NCBI GenBank assembly: GCA_964597305.1
Contig: CAZQWU010000013.1
Span: 1 to 30,207, forward strand
DNA length: 30,207 nucleotides
Direction of reading: 5' to 3'
From: UBA7398 sp964597305
GTDB taxonomy: Bacteria; Actinomycetota; Actinomycetes; Nanopelagicales; Nanopelagicaceae
The notes under the pieces were generated by a model that saw only the letters and a list, made by a program, of their open reading frames with translations, searched no databases and was not told the DNA's origin. Shown one piece after another: positions 7,792 to 16,782 of this stretch; positions within the stretch are counted from its first letter, which is position 1; every line of letters begins with the position of its first letter. A program made the position numbers and the translations under genes.

Positions 7792-9674
7792 AAGAGGGTC
7801 ACCACAAATATCGAGAAGAGAAGGGCAAGCGCACCGAGAACTATCCAGAATGCATAACTTCGAACATATCCCGTTTGAGTTAATCGCAATTCACGAGCAG
7901 CACCGGTTACATTGCGACCGATTGAGCGGACCAAGCCATCAATTGCGCCATAATCAAATCGAACCAGGAGTTGTGTGAAACGTTGACCAGGGCGCATTAA
8001 CAGCGCTTCATTAACATCATCTTGAAGTAAGTCGCGACGTGCGATCTTGGTAAAGATAGAAACGTTCGTTGGTGCGATAGCTGGGACTGCTCGATATTTC
8101 ATAACGGCAATGCTGACGCCAATAACGACAGCTGCTAAGGCGAGCGACGTTACAACAACTGGCTGTAATAACTCTTCATGTTCGTGGTGGCCAGAATTCA
8201 CTACAGGTTCGAGCCAGGTGACAAATCGATTACCTGATGACAATAAGAATCCAGAGGTTACGGAGCCCACTGCAAGGATCGCCATCGGTCCCCACATTAA
8301 GAATGGTGATTCATGAGGATGTGCGTGTTCACTCCATCGTTTGGCGCCTACAAAAGTCATCATGATGACGCGAGTCATATAGAACGATGTGATGAGCGCA
8401 CCTAGAAGCGCAGCGATACCAATCACCCAACCACGAGTGCCACCGGCATTAAATGCAGTTTCAATAATTTTATCTTTTGAATAAAACCCGGCGAATGGTG
8501 GTACTCCGATAATCGCTAAATAACCTAAACCAAAAGTTATCGCAGTAATTGGCATAAATTTTCCAAGTCCACCATAACGACGCATGTTTACTTCATCGTT
8601 CATTCCATGCATCACTGAACCAGCGCCAAGGAACATGCCAGCCTTGAAGAAGCCATGGGTAAGAAGATGCATAATCGCGAATGCATAACCAACTGGACCT
8701 AGACCAGAAGCAAGAATCATGTAACCAATCTGAGACATTGTTGAAGCCGCAAGTGCTTTCTTAATATCATCTTTAGCGGTTCCGATAAGTGCACCGAATA
8801 ACAAGGTTATTGCACCGACAATAACGACAAGGAGTTGAGCAGTGGGTGCATTATCAAAGACAAAATTTGATCGAGTAATGAGATAGACACCGGCAGTCAC
8901 CATGGTGGCGGCGTGAATGAGAGCCGAAACTGGAGTTGGACCAGCCATTGCATCGCCTAACCACGATTGCAATGGGAATTGCGCAGATTTTCCAGTTGCA
9001 GCGAGTAACAACATAGCGCCCATGGCAGTGAGTGCAGCGGTAGAAATATGTGGAGCATGTTCTTTCACGCCAGCAAACGACACTGTTCCCATTGTTGTAA
9101 ACGCGATCATGATGGCTAGTGATAGCCCAACATCGCCAACACGGTTTGCGACGAAGGCCTTTTTCGCAGCAGTTGCGTACTCAGGTTTCTGATTCCAGAA
9201 ACCGATTAGTAAGTACGAAGCAAGTCCTACACCTTCCCAACCAACATAAAGATTGAGGTAAGAATCGCCTAAGACGAGAAGTAACATCGCTGCGATAAAA
9301 AGGTTGAGAAAGGCAAAGAATCGACGGCGATCGTGATCGTGTGACATATACGCAATGGAATAGATATGAATCAATGTTCCAACACCAGTAATTAAGAGTA
9401 CAAAACTCATGGAAAGTTGATCGAGCAAAAGTCCTGCATCAACCTGGAAAGCACCAACATGAATCCATTCGAAAACTTTCTGAGTTACAGCTCGCTCCTC
9501 CGCTGGACGGCTCACCATCGAAAAGAAGAGAGAACAACCAATGAAAAATGAGGTTGCAGAAGCCACGGTGCCCAGAATATGGCCCCACTTATCTGCTTTA
9601 CGTCCCAGCATTAGCAAAAGACCTGCGGAAGCGAGTGGTATCGCAATGAGATAAACCAAGAGAGATGATGTCAT
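7788..9674 (-). CDS. nuoL: NADH-quinone oxidoreductase subunit L
   Basis: 628 residues, the largest antiporter-like membrane subunit of NDH-1, placed at the distal end of the membrane arm. It contains the N-terminal extension LLDQLSMSFVLLITGVGTLI, the YVGWEGVGLASYLLIGFW helix-5 segment with its glutamate, and the KSAQFPLQSWLGDAMAGPTP segment typical of NuoL. The hydrophobic C-terminus fits the amphipathic-helix and last transmembrane helix of the family. The start overlaps the nuoK stop by one base (TAATG), and the stop overlaps the nuoM start by four. Translation is probably coupled along the run. Confidence 0.97.
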   Translation of the reverse strand: MTSSLLVYLIAIPLASAGLLLMLGRKADKWGHILGTVASATSFFIGCSLFFSMVSRPAEERAVTQKVFEWIHVGAFQVDAGLLLDQLSMSFVLLITGVGTLIHIYSIAYMSHDHDRRRFFAFLNLFIAAMLLLVLGDSYLNLYVGWEGVGLASYLLIGFWNQKPEYATAAKKAFVANRVGDVGLSLAIMIAFTTMGTVSFAGVKEHAPHISTAALTAMGAMLLLAATGKSAQFPLQSWLGDAMAGPTPVSALIHAATMVTAGVYLITRSNFVFDNAPTAQLLVVIVGAITLLFGALIGTAKDDIKKALAASTMSQIGYMILASGLGPVGYAFAIMHLLTHGFFKAGMFLGAGSVMHGMNDEVNMRRYGGLGKFMPITAITFGLGYLAIIGVPPFAGFYSKDKIIETAFNAGGTRGWVIGIAALLGALITSFYMTRVIMMTFVGAKRWSEHAHPHESPFLMWGPMAILAVGSVTSGFLLSSGNRFVTWLEPVVNSGHHEHEELLQPVVVTSLALAAVVIGVSIAVMKYRAVPAIAPTNVSIFTKIARRDLLQDDVNEALLMRPGQRFTQLLVRFDYGAIDGLVRSIGRNVTGAARELRLTQTGYVRSYAFWIVLGALALLFSIFVVTLL

Positions 9675-9973
9675 TAGCGTTTCAACAAACTTGCATCGTC
9701 AACGGATGCAGATCGGCGAGATCGGTAAATTGTCACAATAATTGCGAGCCCAACAACAACCTCACAAGCGGCGACAACCATCGTAAAGAAAGCAACAACT
9801 TGACCATCTAAATTCCCATGAACATTGGCAAATGCTACGAACGCTAAATTCGCAGCATTGAGCATTAATTCAATGCACATAAAAACCACAATGGCATTTC
9901 GACGAATCACAACACCTATTGCACCTATCGTAAAAAGAAGTGCGGCGAGATAAATGTAGTTAATGGGATTCAT
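9674..9973 (-). CDS. nuoK: NADH-quinone oxidoreductase subunit K
   Basis: 99 residues with three membrane helices. The two membrane-buried glutamates needed for proton transfer in NuoK are present: Glu35 in CIELMLNAANLAF and Glu71 in ACEVVVGLAI, matching E. coli Glu36 and Glu72. The C-terminus SASVDDASLLKR closely resembles the mycobacterial protein. I place the start at ATG 9973 because homologues begin MNP, giving a TGATG one-base overlap with nuoJ; an in-frame GTG one codon earlier (9976) would give a GTGA four-base overlap and cannot be excluded. Confidence 0.96.
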   Translation of the reverse strand: MNPINYIYLAALLFTIGAIGVVIRRNAIVVFMCIELMLNAANLAFVAFANVHGNLDGQVVAFFTMVVAACEVVVGLAIIVTIYRSRRSASVDDASLLKR

Positions 9974-10746
9974 CACTCATCATCTCCATTCTTTTTATCG
10001 GTTGGTTCAATTTGTGGAAATGTGCCGAGCGCATATTGGCGATCATCTTGAATATCGCCACGTGCTTGCAAAACGCCTGAGATAGAAAGTGGAGCAGGTG
10101 TGCCATCGGGGAGTAACGCCGGAACGTCAACCGCGTTGTGTCGAGCAAATACGCCAGTATTGGGAAGCCCCGCAGTTGTTGCCAATGATGATCCACGAAA
10201 ACGTAACGTTGCAAGCGCTCGTTGAGACATTTGGGCTCCTGCGCTCTTGTGTGAATGCGCTAAAACCATTGCACCGAGAGCAGCAGTAATGAGAAGTGCA
10301 GAAACAACTTCAAATGCCCAGACGTATTGAGTGAAAAGAATTTCGGCAATACCTTCAACATTGCCATTGATATTGGCGTTCTCCATTCCGGCTGGCGGAT
10401 TCCCCAATGTTGCCTTGCCGATGAGCAGAGTAAAAAGTGTGCCAATGCCTAACGCTGCCAAAATTGCGGATGTACGAAGCCCAGAAATATTCTCTTTTAA
10501 AGAATCAGATGACTCGACGCCGACTAACATCAAAATAAAGAGGAAGAGCATCATTACTGCGCCGGTATAAACCACTACTTGCACAATTCCTAAGAATGGT
10601 GCTCCAAGTGAGATATAGAAAATAGCAAGCGAAATCATGACCCAGGCTAGAAGTAGCGCAGAGTGAACAGCTTTTTTTACAAAGAGCATGGCGAGCGCAG
10701 ACACCACAGCCAATGGCGCAAGGACAGCGAAAAGCGCGCTCTCCAC
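9973..10746 (-). CDS. nuoJ: NADH-quinone oxidoreductase subunit J
   Basis: 257 residues. The first 170 or so form the five-helix NuoJ core of the NDH-1 membrane arm, including VQVVVYTGAVMMLFLFILML with the conserved pi-bulge helix region. The remaining 85 residues are a hydrophilic tail ending in an acidic/lysine stretch (TDKKNGDDE); a long tail is usual in actinobacterial NuoJ (mycobacterial proteins are of similar size), whereas E. coli NuoJ is about 184. The start is GTG, giving TAGTG at the nuoI junction with one shared base. Confidence 0.95.
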   Translation of the reverse strand: MESALFAVLAPLAVVSALAMLFVKKAVHSALLLAWVMISLAIFYISLGAPFLGIVQVVVYTGAVMMLFLFILMLVGVESSDSLKENISGLRTSAILAALGIGTLFTLLIGKATLGNPPAGMENANINGNVEGIAEILFTQYVWAFEVVSALLITAALGAMVLAHSHKSAGAQMSQRALATLRFRGSSLATTAGLPNTGVFARHNAVDVPALLPDGTPAPLSISGVLQARGDIQDDRQYALGTFPQIEPTDKKNGDDE

Positions 10747-11270
10747 TAATTCGCTCCCTTCACTTCGCCGCGATAGTACGACCCATCATCTGCCCCGGGT
10801 GCCATGGGATGTGGCGGTTGAAGCATTCCTTGTCGTAGTGGCGCGAGGAGATCTTCTTTTTGGAAAATAAGCTTTCCTCGATCGTTATCAGCAAGTTCAA
10901 ATTCGTTTGTCATCGTGAGTGCGCGAGTTGGACATGCTTCAATACAGAGACCACAAAAAATGCACCGCAAATAATTTATTTGATACACCTTTCCGTATCG
11001 TTCACCGGGCGAATAACGTTCAGCGTCCGTGTTATTTGCACCTTCTACATAAATAGCATCTGCAGGGCATGCCCACGCACAGAGTTCGCAACCAATACAT
11101 TTCTCTAAGCCATCAGGATGGCGGTTTAATTGATGGCGCCCATGAAAACGCGGTTCGATTTTGGCTGGTTCTTCTGGATATTGAATGGTGATGTCTTTTT
11201 GGAACATCGTTCGAAACGTTACCCAAAAACCTTGTAGCTGTTTGAAAAAGGAACTTTCTTGATTAGCCAT
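10746..11270 (-). CDS. nuoI: NADH-quinone oxidoreductase subunit I (2 x 4Fe-4S)
   Basis: 174 residues. Two complete ferredoxin motifs bind clusters N6a and N6b: Cys58, 61, 64, 68 (CIGCELCAWACP) and Cys103, 106, 109, 113 (CIFCGLCIEACP). It relays electrons from NuoG to NuoB in the peripheral arm. The frame is open 40 codons further upstream, but that part reads as out-of-frame nuoH and has no family similarity. ATG 11270 is chosen because it is preceded at five bases by a strong GAGGTGA (11282-11276) and gives MANQ followed by the expected N-terminal helix. The start lies inside the last eight bases of nuoH. Confidence 0.96.
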   Translation of the reverse strand: MANQESSFFKQLQGFWVTFRTMFQKDITIQYPEEPAKIEPRFHGRHQLNRHPDGLEKCIGCELCAWACPADAIYVEGANNTDAERYSPGERYGKVYQINYLRCIFCGLCIEACPTRALTMTNEFELADNDRGKLIFQKEDLLAPLRQGMLQPPHPMAPGADDGSYYRGEVKGAN

Positions 11271-12513
11271 TGATCTCACCTCGCACATCAGATGCACTAG
11301 AACCTGGCAATGCAGGAACTGGGAATGTTGGCGCGGGGACATCTCCGAGATTATGGAGTTCTTCTTCAGCACGTTTTTTCGAGCGGTCATAGAGTGAAGA
11401 TGCGATAAGCACCATCACAACGATGCCCATCGTAAATGCATAAATAATGATGCGAGAGGTACCTTGTTGTGACATCACGCGTAGCGTCGACACCACCATA
11501 ATCCAGGCTAGCGAAACTGGAATAAGAACTTTCCATCCCAATTTCATAAATTGGTCATATCGCATACGTGGCAGAGTTCCGCGAAGCCAGACAAAGATGA
11601 AAAAGAGCGCAAGAACTTTAAGAAGGAACCAGATCAGTGTCATCCAACCACCAAGCCAACTTTCGGTGAAGCCAAGACCTGGTAGCGCTCGATATCCGCC
11701 AAGGAAGAGCGTGGTGGCAAGCGATGAAACGCCCAAAATATTGATGTATTCGGCCAAGAAAAAGAGCGCAAATTTCAATGATGAGTACTCGGTATGAAAT
11801 CCACCGACAAGTTCACCTTCGGCTTCAGCCAAATCAAATGGTGCGCGATTGGTTTCACCCACCATTGAAATGAGGTAAATAACAAATGATGGAAAGAGAA
11901 CAACGGCGTTCCACCACGTGTCTTGCGCTTGCACAATTGCTGAAGTTGACATCGAGCCGGAATAAATAAACACTGCAACAAGAGAAAGACCCATCGCGAC
12001 TTCATAAGAAATTACTTGTGCACTAGACCGTAACCCGCCAAGAAGCGGATACGTAGATCCGGATGACCATCCCGCTAGCACAATTCCATACACACCTACA
12101 GATGCAATAGAAAGAACATAGAGAACACCAACTGGAAGATCGGTAAGTTGCATCGCAGTTTCGTGTCCAAAGAGATTGACTTTTCCTGACATCGGAAAAA
12201 CTGCAAATGCCATGAAACATGTTGTTGCGCTGATAATGGGTGCAATGATGAAGACAACCCGATCTGCTGCTGCCGGGATTAAGTCTTCCTTTAAAGCAAT
12301 TTTCACACCATCAACAAGACCTTGCAGAATTCCAAAAGGTCCCACACGATTTGGCCCCTTACGAACTTGCATAAATGCGACGATTCGACGTTCGCCCCAA
12401 ATGGCAAGAATGGTGAGGACTACGCAGGCTGCAAAAATAAGCACACCTTTAAGAAGAATAATTCCACCTGGATCGTTGGCGATGAGTTGGGCATTTGTTA
12501 AATCATTTTTCAT
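11263..12513 (-). CDS. nuoH: NADH-quinone oxidoreductase subunit H
   Basis: 416 residues with about eight or nine membrane helices. NuoH anchors the peripheral arm and forms part of the quinone-binding cavity. The signatures WGERRIVAFMQVRKGPNRVG (near 39-58), GLVDGVKIALKEDLIP and APFDLAEAEGELVGGFHTEY are all present. An upstream in-frame start at 12615 would add 34 residues that overlap the end of nuoG; ATG 12513 is preferred because it gives an ATGA four-base overlap with the nuoG stop and the usual protein length. The hydrophilic C-terminal tail is common in actinobacteria. Confidence 0.96.
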   Translation of the reverse strand: MKNDLTNAQLIANDPGGIILLKGVLIFAACVVLTILAIWGERRIVAFMQVRKGPNRVGPFGILQGLVDGVKIALKEDLIPAAADRVVFIIAPIISATTCFMAFAVFPMSGKVNLFGHETAMQLTDLPVGVLYVLSIASVGVYGIVLAGWSSGSTYPLLGGLRSSAQVISYEVAMGLSLVAVFIYSGSMSTSAIVQAQDTWWNAVVLFPSFVIYLISMVGETNRAPFDLAEAEGELVGGFHTEYSSLKFALFFLAEYINILGVSSLATTLFLGGYRALPGLGFTESWLGGWMTLIWFLLKVLALFFIFVWLRGTLPRMRYDQFMKLGWKVLIPVSLAWIMVVSTLRVMSQQGTSRIIIYAFTMGIVVMVLIASSLYDRSKKRAEEELHNLGDVPAPTFPVPALPGSSASDVRGEING

Positions 12514-14852
12514 GCCTTCACCACCGTTACGGGAATATTGCTTGCGGCGCCAAGTTTTGCGATCGCACGAGAGGTATGAGAATTTCGTGGAATCCATACT
12601 GTGTTGGGATCGCAATCTCGAATTTCGACTGGCAAAGTAATAGAACCAGTGGACGTTGATACCGTGACGTGATCTCCAGGTTCAACACCTAATGAAGCGG
12701 CTTTTTCTCTAGAAAGAATTGCCCGCGCTGGATGGGCAGTCTTTGCCAAGTTAACTTCACCATCTTGGAGTGAGCCCGCATCAAGTAAGAGTCGCCATGA
12801 ACTAAGAATCATTTCACCGTTAACAGATCCAGCATTAACAGGTGCAAAAACTGAACGTGCACCATCCCATGCGCCAAGTGAATGTAACTCCTGCGCTGCC
12901 GCTTCGACCGTAGGTAGATTAATTGGGATACCCATTTCATCTGCAAGCATCGAAAGTATGCGTACATCGCTGCGCAAATTTGGCGTATCAATCGCAGTAT
13001 CAAATGAGCGAGCACGACCTTCCCAGTTTAAATAACTGCCACTCTTTTCAGCGACTGCCGCAACCGGAAGAACAACGTTAGCTAACTCGGTTATCTGTGA
13101 CTGACGAATTTCTAATGACACAACAAAAGCTTTAGCCAATCCGTCAGCGGCAGTTCGAGAGATATCGCGTGGATCAACGCCACCAATAAGTAGTGCGTCA
13201 ATATCACCACGGTGTAGCCCTTCGAGAATTTCCTCTGTTGAGTGACCGACGGATGTGGGAAGTGACTTGACGCCCCAAGCACTTTGAATATCTACCCGCG
13301 CAGCAGAATCTGTAACCGGTCGACCACCAGGTAATAACGTTCCGATCGCCCCAGCATCCAACGCTCCCCGTTCACCAGCTCGACGTGGAATCCAAGCCAA
13401 TTGTGCACCAGCAGACTCCGCAATTTTTATTGCGGCAGAGAGCGCACCTTGTGATTCGCAAAGTCGTTCACCAACGAGAACGAGAGATTTTTCAGTTAAA
13501 CCCTGAATATTTATGATTTCGTTTGCTTCGTTGCCCGCCTTAGTTCTGATGAGATTTACCTTGAGCTTCTCGTTACCACGCGAGGTAAAGGGAGCAACCG
13601 CAGTAACTTTCATTGAACGCTTACGAACTTGTTTGTAGATTCGCAGAAATACGATCGGAGATTCTTCCTCGGGTTCAAAACCAAGTAGTACAACGTGATC
13701 TGCTCGATCGATATCAGAGTACGTAACGCTACTTCCGACAACGCGTGAGCTTAAAAATGAACGCTCTTCTTCCGAATGTGGTCGTGCCCGAAAATCAATG
13801 TCGTTCGTTTTCAATGCGACGCGAGCAAACTTGGCATAACCATATGCATCCTCGGTGGTTGCTCTGCCGCCAACAAGTACTGCTGCGCGATTAACACTCA
13901 AACCTGCAGCTGCGACGGAGAGCGCTTCTGGCCATGACGCTTCTCGTAAAATTCCCTGTGCATCGCGCACTAATGGCGTCGTAATTCGATCAGCTTGAGA
14001 AATATATTTGAATGCCCATCGACCTTTGTCACAATTCCATTCGTGATTAACTTGCGAATCATCGCCAGCTAAGCGACGGAGCGTTTTTCCACGTCGAACA
14101 TCGGTGCGCATATCGCATCCGGACGCACAATGTTCACATGCCGAAGGTGTTGATACGAGATCGAACGGACGAGCACGGAAACGGTAGGTAGCGCCTGTTA
14201 ATGCGCCGACTGGACAAATCTGAACAGTGTTTCCCGAGAAATAAGAATCAAATGGCTTCTCTTCATAAATTCCCACTTGTTGAAGTGCGCCACGTTCATT
14301 CAATGTAATAAATGGATCACCAGCAATTTGATCTGAGAACCGTGTGCAACGCGCACAGAGAACACATCGCTCTCGATCTAAAAGTACTTGCGCTGAAATG
14401 TTGATGGGTTTTTCAAAGGTTCGCTTATAACCTGCAAACCGTGATTCTGGTCGACCATTGCTCATCGCTTGATTCTGCAGTGGGCATTCGCCACCCTTGT
14501 CACAGACCGGACAATCGAGTGGGTGGTTAATTAATAGGAACTCCATGATTCCTTTTTGTGCTTTGTCTGCAACCGCAGAAGTTAATTGCGTATTCACAAT
14601 CATGCCTGGCTCAACAGGAATCGTGCATGATGCTTGTGGTTTAGGAAATTTTCGGCCATTAATTTCGATGTCAACGAGACACTGGCGACATGCACCGACT
14701 GGATCGAGGAGTGGGTGGTCACAGAAGCGAGGAATTTGTATTCCTAATTTTTCTGCAGCTCGAATAACCAACGTTCCTTTCGGAACACTCACATCAAAAC
14801 CATCAATTGTTACCGTGATCATTTCTACCGACACATTGGTATCCGTTGTCAT
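12510..14852 (-). CDS. nuoG: NADH-quinone oxidoreductase subunit G
   Basis: 780 residues. The N-terminal 220 residues hold cluster ligands N1b (Cys44, 55, 58, 76), N5 (His110, Cys114, 117, 123) and N4 (Cys163, 166, 169, 213). A further set, Cys239-x2-Cys242-x3-Cys246-x27-Cys274, matches the extra N7 cluster found in some bacterial complexes. The rest is a degenerate molybdopterin-oxidoreductase domain ending in a molydopterin-dinucleotide-binding fold (about 670-780) without obvious catalytic role. It carries electrons from NuoF/NuoE towards NuoI. It overlaps nuoF and nuoH by four bases each. Size is close to other actinobacterial NuoG and shorter than E. coli (about 908). Confidence 0.97.
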   Translation of the reverse strand: MTTDTNVSVEMITVTIDGFDVSVPKGTLVIRAAEKLGIQIPRFCDHPLLDPVGACRQCLVDIEINGRKFPKPQASCTIPVEPGMIVNTQLTSAVADKAQKGIMEFLLINHPLDCPVCDKGGECPLQNQAMSNGRPESRFAGYKRTFEKPINISAQVLLDRERCVLCARCTRFSDQIAGDPFITLNERGALQQVGIYEEKPFDSYFSGNTVQICPVGALTGATYRFRARPFDLVSTPSACEHCASGCDMRTDVRRGKTLRRLAGDDSQVNHEWNCDKGRWAFKYISQADRITTPLVRDAQGILREASWPEALSVAAAGLSVNRAAVLVGGRATTEDAYGYAKFARVALKTNDIDFRARPHSEEERSFLSSRVVGSSVTYSDIDRADHVVLLGFEPEEESPIVFLRIYKQVRKRSMKVTAVAPFTSRGNEKLKVNLIRTKAGNEANEIINIQGLTEKSLVLVGERLCESQGALSAAIKIAESAGAQLAWIPRRAGERGALDAGAIGTLLPGGRPVTDSAARVDIQSAWGVKSLPTSVGHSTEEILEGLHRGDIDALLIGGVDPRDISRTAADGLAKAFVVSLEIRQSQITELANVVLPVAAVAEKSGSYLNWEGRARSFDTAIDTPNLRSDVRILSMLADEMGIPINLPTVEAAAQELHSLGAWDGARSVFAPVNAGSVNGEMILSSWRLLLDAGSLQDGEVNLAKTAHPARAILSREKAASLGVEPGDHVTVSTSTGSITLPVEIRDCDPNTVWIPRNSHTSRAIAKLGAASNIPVTVVKA

Positions 14853-16156
14853 CGAGCACCGCCTGCCGTCGCAAAAAGCGTTGAATCAACCGGATTGAAT
14901 GGACATCCTTTATTTTCAAGATGGTGAATATATTCATCTCGGAAATATTTAATCGAAGAAATAATAGGTGAGGCTGCACCATCTGCGAGTGCGCAGAAAG
15001 AACGACCTGCGATATTTTCACAGAGATCCAGCAACTTATCTAAATCTGCTGGCGTTCCTTTGCCATGCTCTAAATCTTTAAGAATTTGCACTAGCCACCA
15101 GGTGCCTTCGCGACACGGTGTGCATTTTCCACATGATTCGTGTTTATAAAATTCGGTCCACCGCAATGTTGCTCGCACTACGCACGTTGTTTCATCGAAA
15201 ATTTGTAGCGCTTTTGTGCCAAGCATTGAGCCAGCGGCTCCGACTCCTTCATAATCCAGTGGAATATCAAGATGTGCATCGGTAAACATTGGCGTCGATG
15301 AGCCACCTGGAGTCCAAAACTTCAATCGATGGCCCGCTCTAATGCCACCGGCAAGTTCGAGTAATTCTCGCAATGTGATTCCCAATGGCGCTTCTACTTG
15401 ACCAGGTTTATTGACATGGCCGGAGAGCGAATACAACGTAAATCCCTTTGATTTTTCGGTGCCCATAGATGAAAACCACTCCACGCCGTGTGAAATGATC
15501 GCCGGAACGCTTGCTACTGATTCCACGTTATTGACCACTGTTGGTCGCGCATACAAACCAGCAATTGCCGGGAATGGCGGACGTAATCGCGGTTGTCCTC
15601 GGAATCCTTCGAGTGAATCGAGAAGCGCGGTCTCTTCACCACATATATAAGCACCGGCTCCAGCATGAAGTGTCAGTTCTAAATCGAAACCTTTTCCAAG
15701 AATATTTTTTCCAAGATACCCCGCTGCGTACGCATCTTCTATTGCTTGTAAGACTCGTCGATACACATGCACAACTTCACCACGGAGATAAATAAATGCA
15801 TGGTTTGCTCTAATTGCATATGAACCGATGATGATTCCTTCAATTAACGAGTGGGGATTTGCCAATAACAACGGCATGTCCTTGCATGTTCCAGGCTCAG
15901 ACTCATCAGCGTTGACTACAAAGTAATGTTCTTTATTGTCACCTTGCGGGATAAATGACCACTTCGTTCCGGTAGGAAAGCCTGCGCCACCGCGACCGCG
16001 TAATCCCGATTCTTTGACAATATTTATAACCTCATCAGGTTGCATGCTGAGCGCTTTAGTTAATGCTTGGTATCCACCATTACGTTGATAACCAACCAAG
16101 GTAAAGGAATCTGGTTGATCCCACGACGCAGAGAGAACAGGGGTAATTTTCGACAT
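14849..16156 (-). CDS. nuoF: NADH-quinone oxidoreductase subunit F (NADH/FMN/4Fe-4S)
   Basis: 435 residues. The FMN/NADH-binding glycine loop GLRGRGGAGFPTG lies at 51-63 and the second nucleotide-binding region AGAGAYICGEETALL near 166-179. The N3 4Fe-4S cluster is bound by Cys342, 345, 348 and Cys388 (ESCGKCTPCREGTWW, RSFCALADG). This is the site of NADH oxidation in the peripheral arm of NDH-1; with NuoE and NuoG it forms the NADH dehydrogenase module. The start shares one base with the nuoE stop (TAATG) and the end overlaps nuoG by four bases. Confidence 0.98.
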   Translation of the reverse strand: MSKITPVLSASWDQPDSFTLVGYQRNGGYQALTKALSMQPDEVINIVKESGLRGRGGAGFPTGTKWSFIPQGDNKEHYFVVNADESEPGTCKDMPLLLANPHSLIEGIIIGSYAIRANHAFIYLRGEVVHVYRRVLQAIEDAYAAGYLGKNILGKGFDLELTLHAGAGAYICGEETALLDSLEGFRGQPRLRPPFPAIAGLYARPTVVNNVESVASVPAIISHGVEWFSSMGTEKSKGFTLYSLSGHVNKPGQVEAPLGITLRELLELAGGIRAGHRLKFWTPGGSSTPMFTDAHLDIPLDYEGVGAAGSMLGTKALQIFDETTCVVRATLRWTEFYKHESCGKCTPCREGTWWLVQILKDLEHGKGTPADLDKLLDLCENIAGRSFCALADGAASPIISSIKYFRDEYIHHLENKGCPFNPVDSTLFATAGGAR

Positions 16157-16782
16157 TACTTACCTGCTTTCTTCGCATCAATTCCCAGCAACGTCGCCGG
16201 TCCTGCATTGACACCTTCGCTCGCACGTCCATCATTAATTCCTGCAAGTACAGCTGAATTCTCTTTCCATGTTGGAAGTTTCTTTGGACCACGCGTAGGT
16301 GGGATGGGATTTCCATTACGCATGCTGTCAACTAATTCTTTAGCTGAACTTGGCGTTTGATTGTCATAAAACTCCCAGTTCGCCATGACAACCGGCGCAT
16401 AATCACATGCAGCGTTACATTCGATCCGCTCCAAGGAAACTTTTCCGTCCGGAGTTGTTTCATTATTGCCAATCCCAAGATGTTCGGAAACAGCGTCATA
16501 AATTGCGTCGCCGCCCATCACTGCACAGAGCGTATTGATACATACGCCAACGTGATATTCGCCCACTGGCGCAGATTTATATTGCGTATAAAACGTCGAT
16601 ACCGCTGTGACTTCAGCTGGTTCTAATTTGAGTTTCGCTGCGATGGTGTTAATGGATTCGTTGGTGACATAACCATCGCGTGCTTGCGCAAGATGAAGTA
16701 ATGGCATGATCGCCGAACGAGATCGTGGATACCGAGCGATTATGGAATCAATCAGAGAAGAATCATCGGTGGTAAATGGCAT
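16156..16782 (-). CDS. nuoE: NADH-quinone oxidoreductase subunit E (2Fe-2S)
   Basis: 208 residues. The thioredoxin-like domain binds the N1a 2Fe-2S cluster through Cys81-x4-Cys86 (CINTLC) and Cys122-x3-Cys126 (CNAAC). It sits beside NuoF in the NADH dehydrogenase module. A hydrophilic, proline- and lysine-rich tail of about 60 residues follows the domain; such tails occur in mycobacterial NuoE and may contact NuoF. The ATG at 16782 overlaps the nuoD stop by one base. Confidence 0.97.
   Translation of the reverse strand: MPFTTDDSSLIDSIIARYPRSRSAIMPLLHLAQARDGYVTNESINTIAAKLKLEPAEVTAVSTFYTQYKSAPVGEYHVGVCINTLCAVMGGDAIYDAVSEHLGIGNNETTPDGKVSLERIECNAACDYAPVVMANWEFYDNQTPSSAKELVDSMRNGNPIPPTRGPKKLPTWKENSAVLAGINDGRASEGVNAGPATLLGIDAKKAGK

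Noticed and set aside
11271..11390. 40-codon N-terminal extension of nuoI
   Set aside because: It overlaps the nuoH tail and has no similarity to NuoI; GAGGTGA five bases before ATG 11270 supports the shorter protein.
12514..12615. 34-codon N-terminal extension of nuoH
   Set aside because: It overlaps the conserved end of nuoG and is absent from NuoH proteins; the ATGA overlap at 12510-12513 supports the shorter start.
12176..12640. 154-codon forward open frame opposite nuoH/nuoG
   Set aside because: Antisense to well-conserved nuo coding sequence, with no recognisable domain and a composition expected of a shadow frame.
14497..14898. 133-codon forward open frame opposite nuoG
   Set aside because: Antisense shadow of the Fe-S domain of nuoG; no family similarity and no ribosome binding site.
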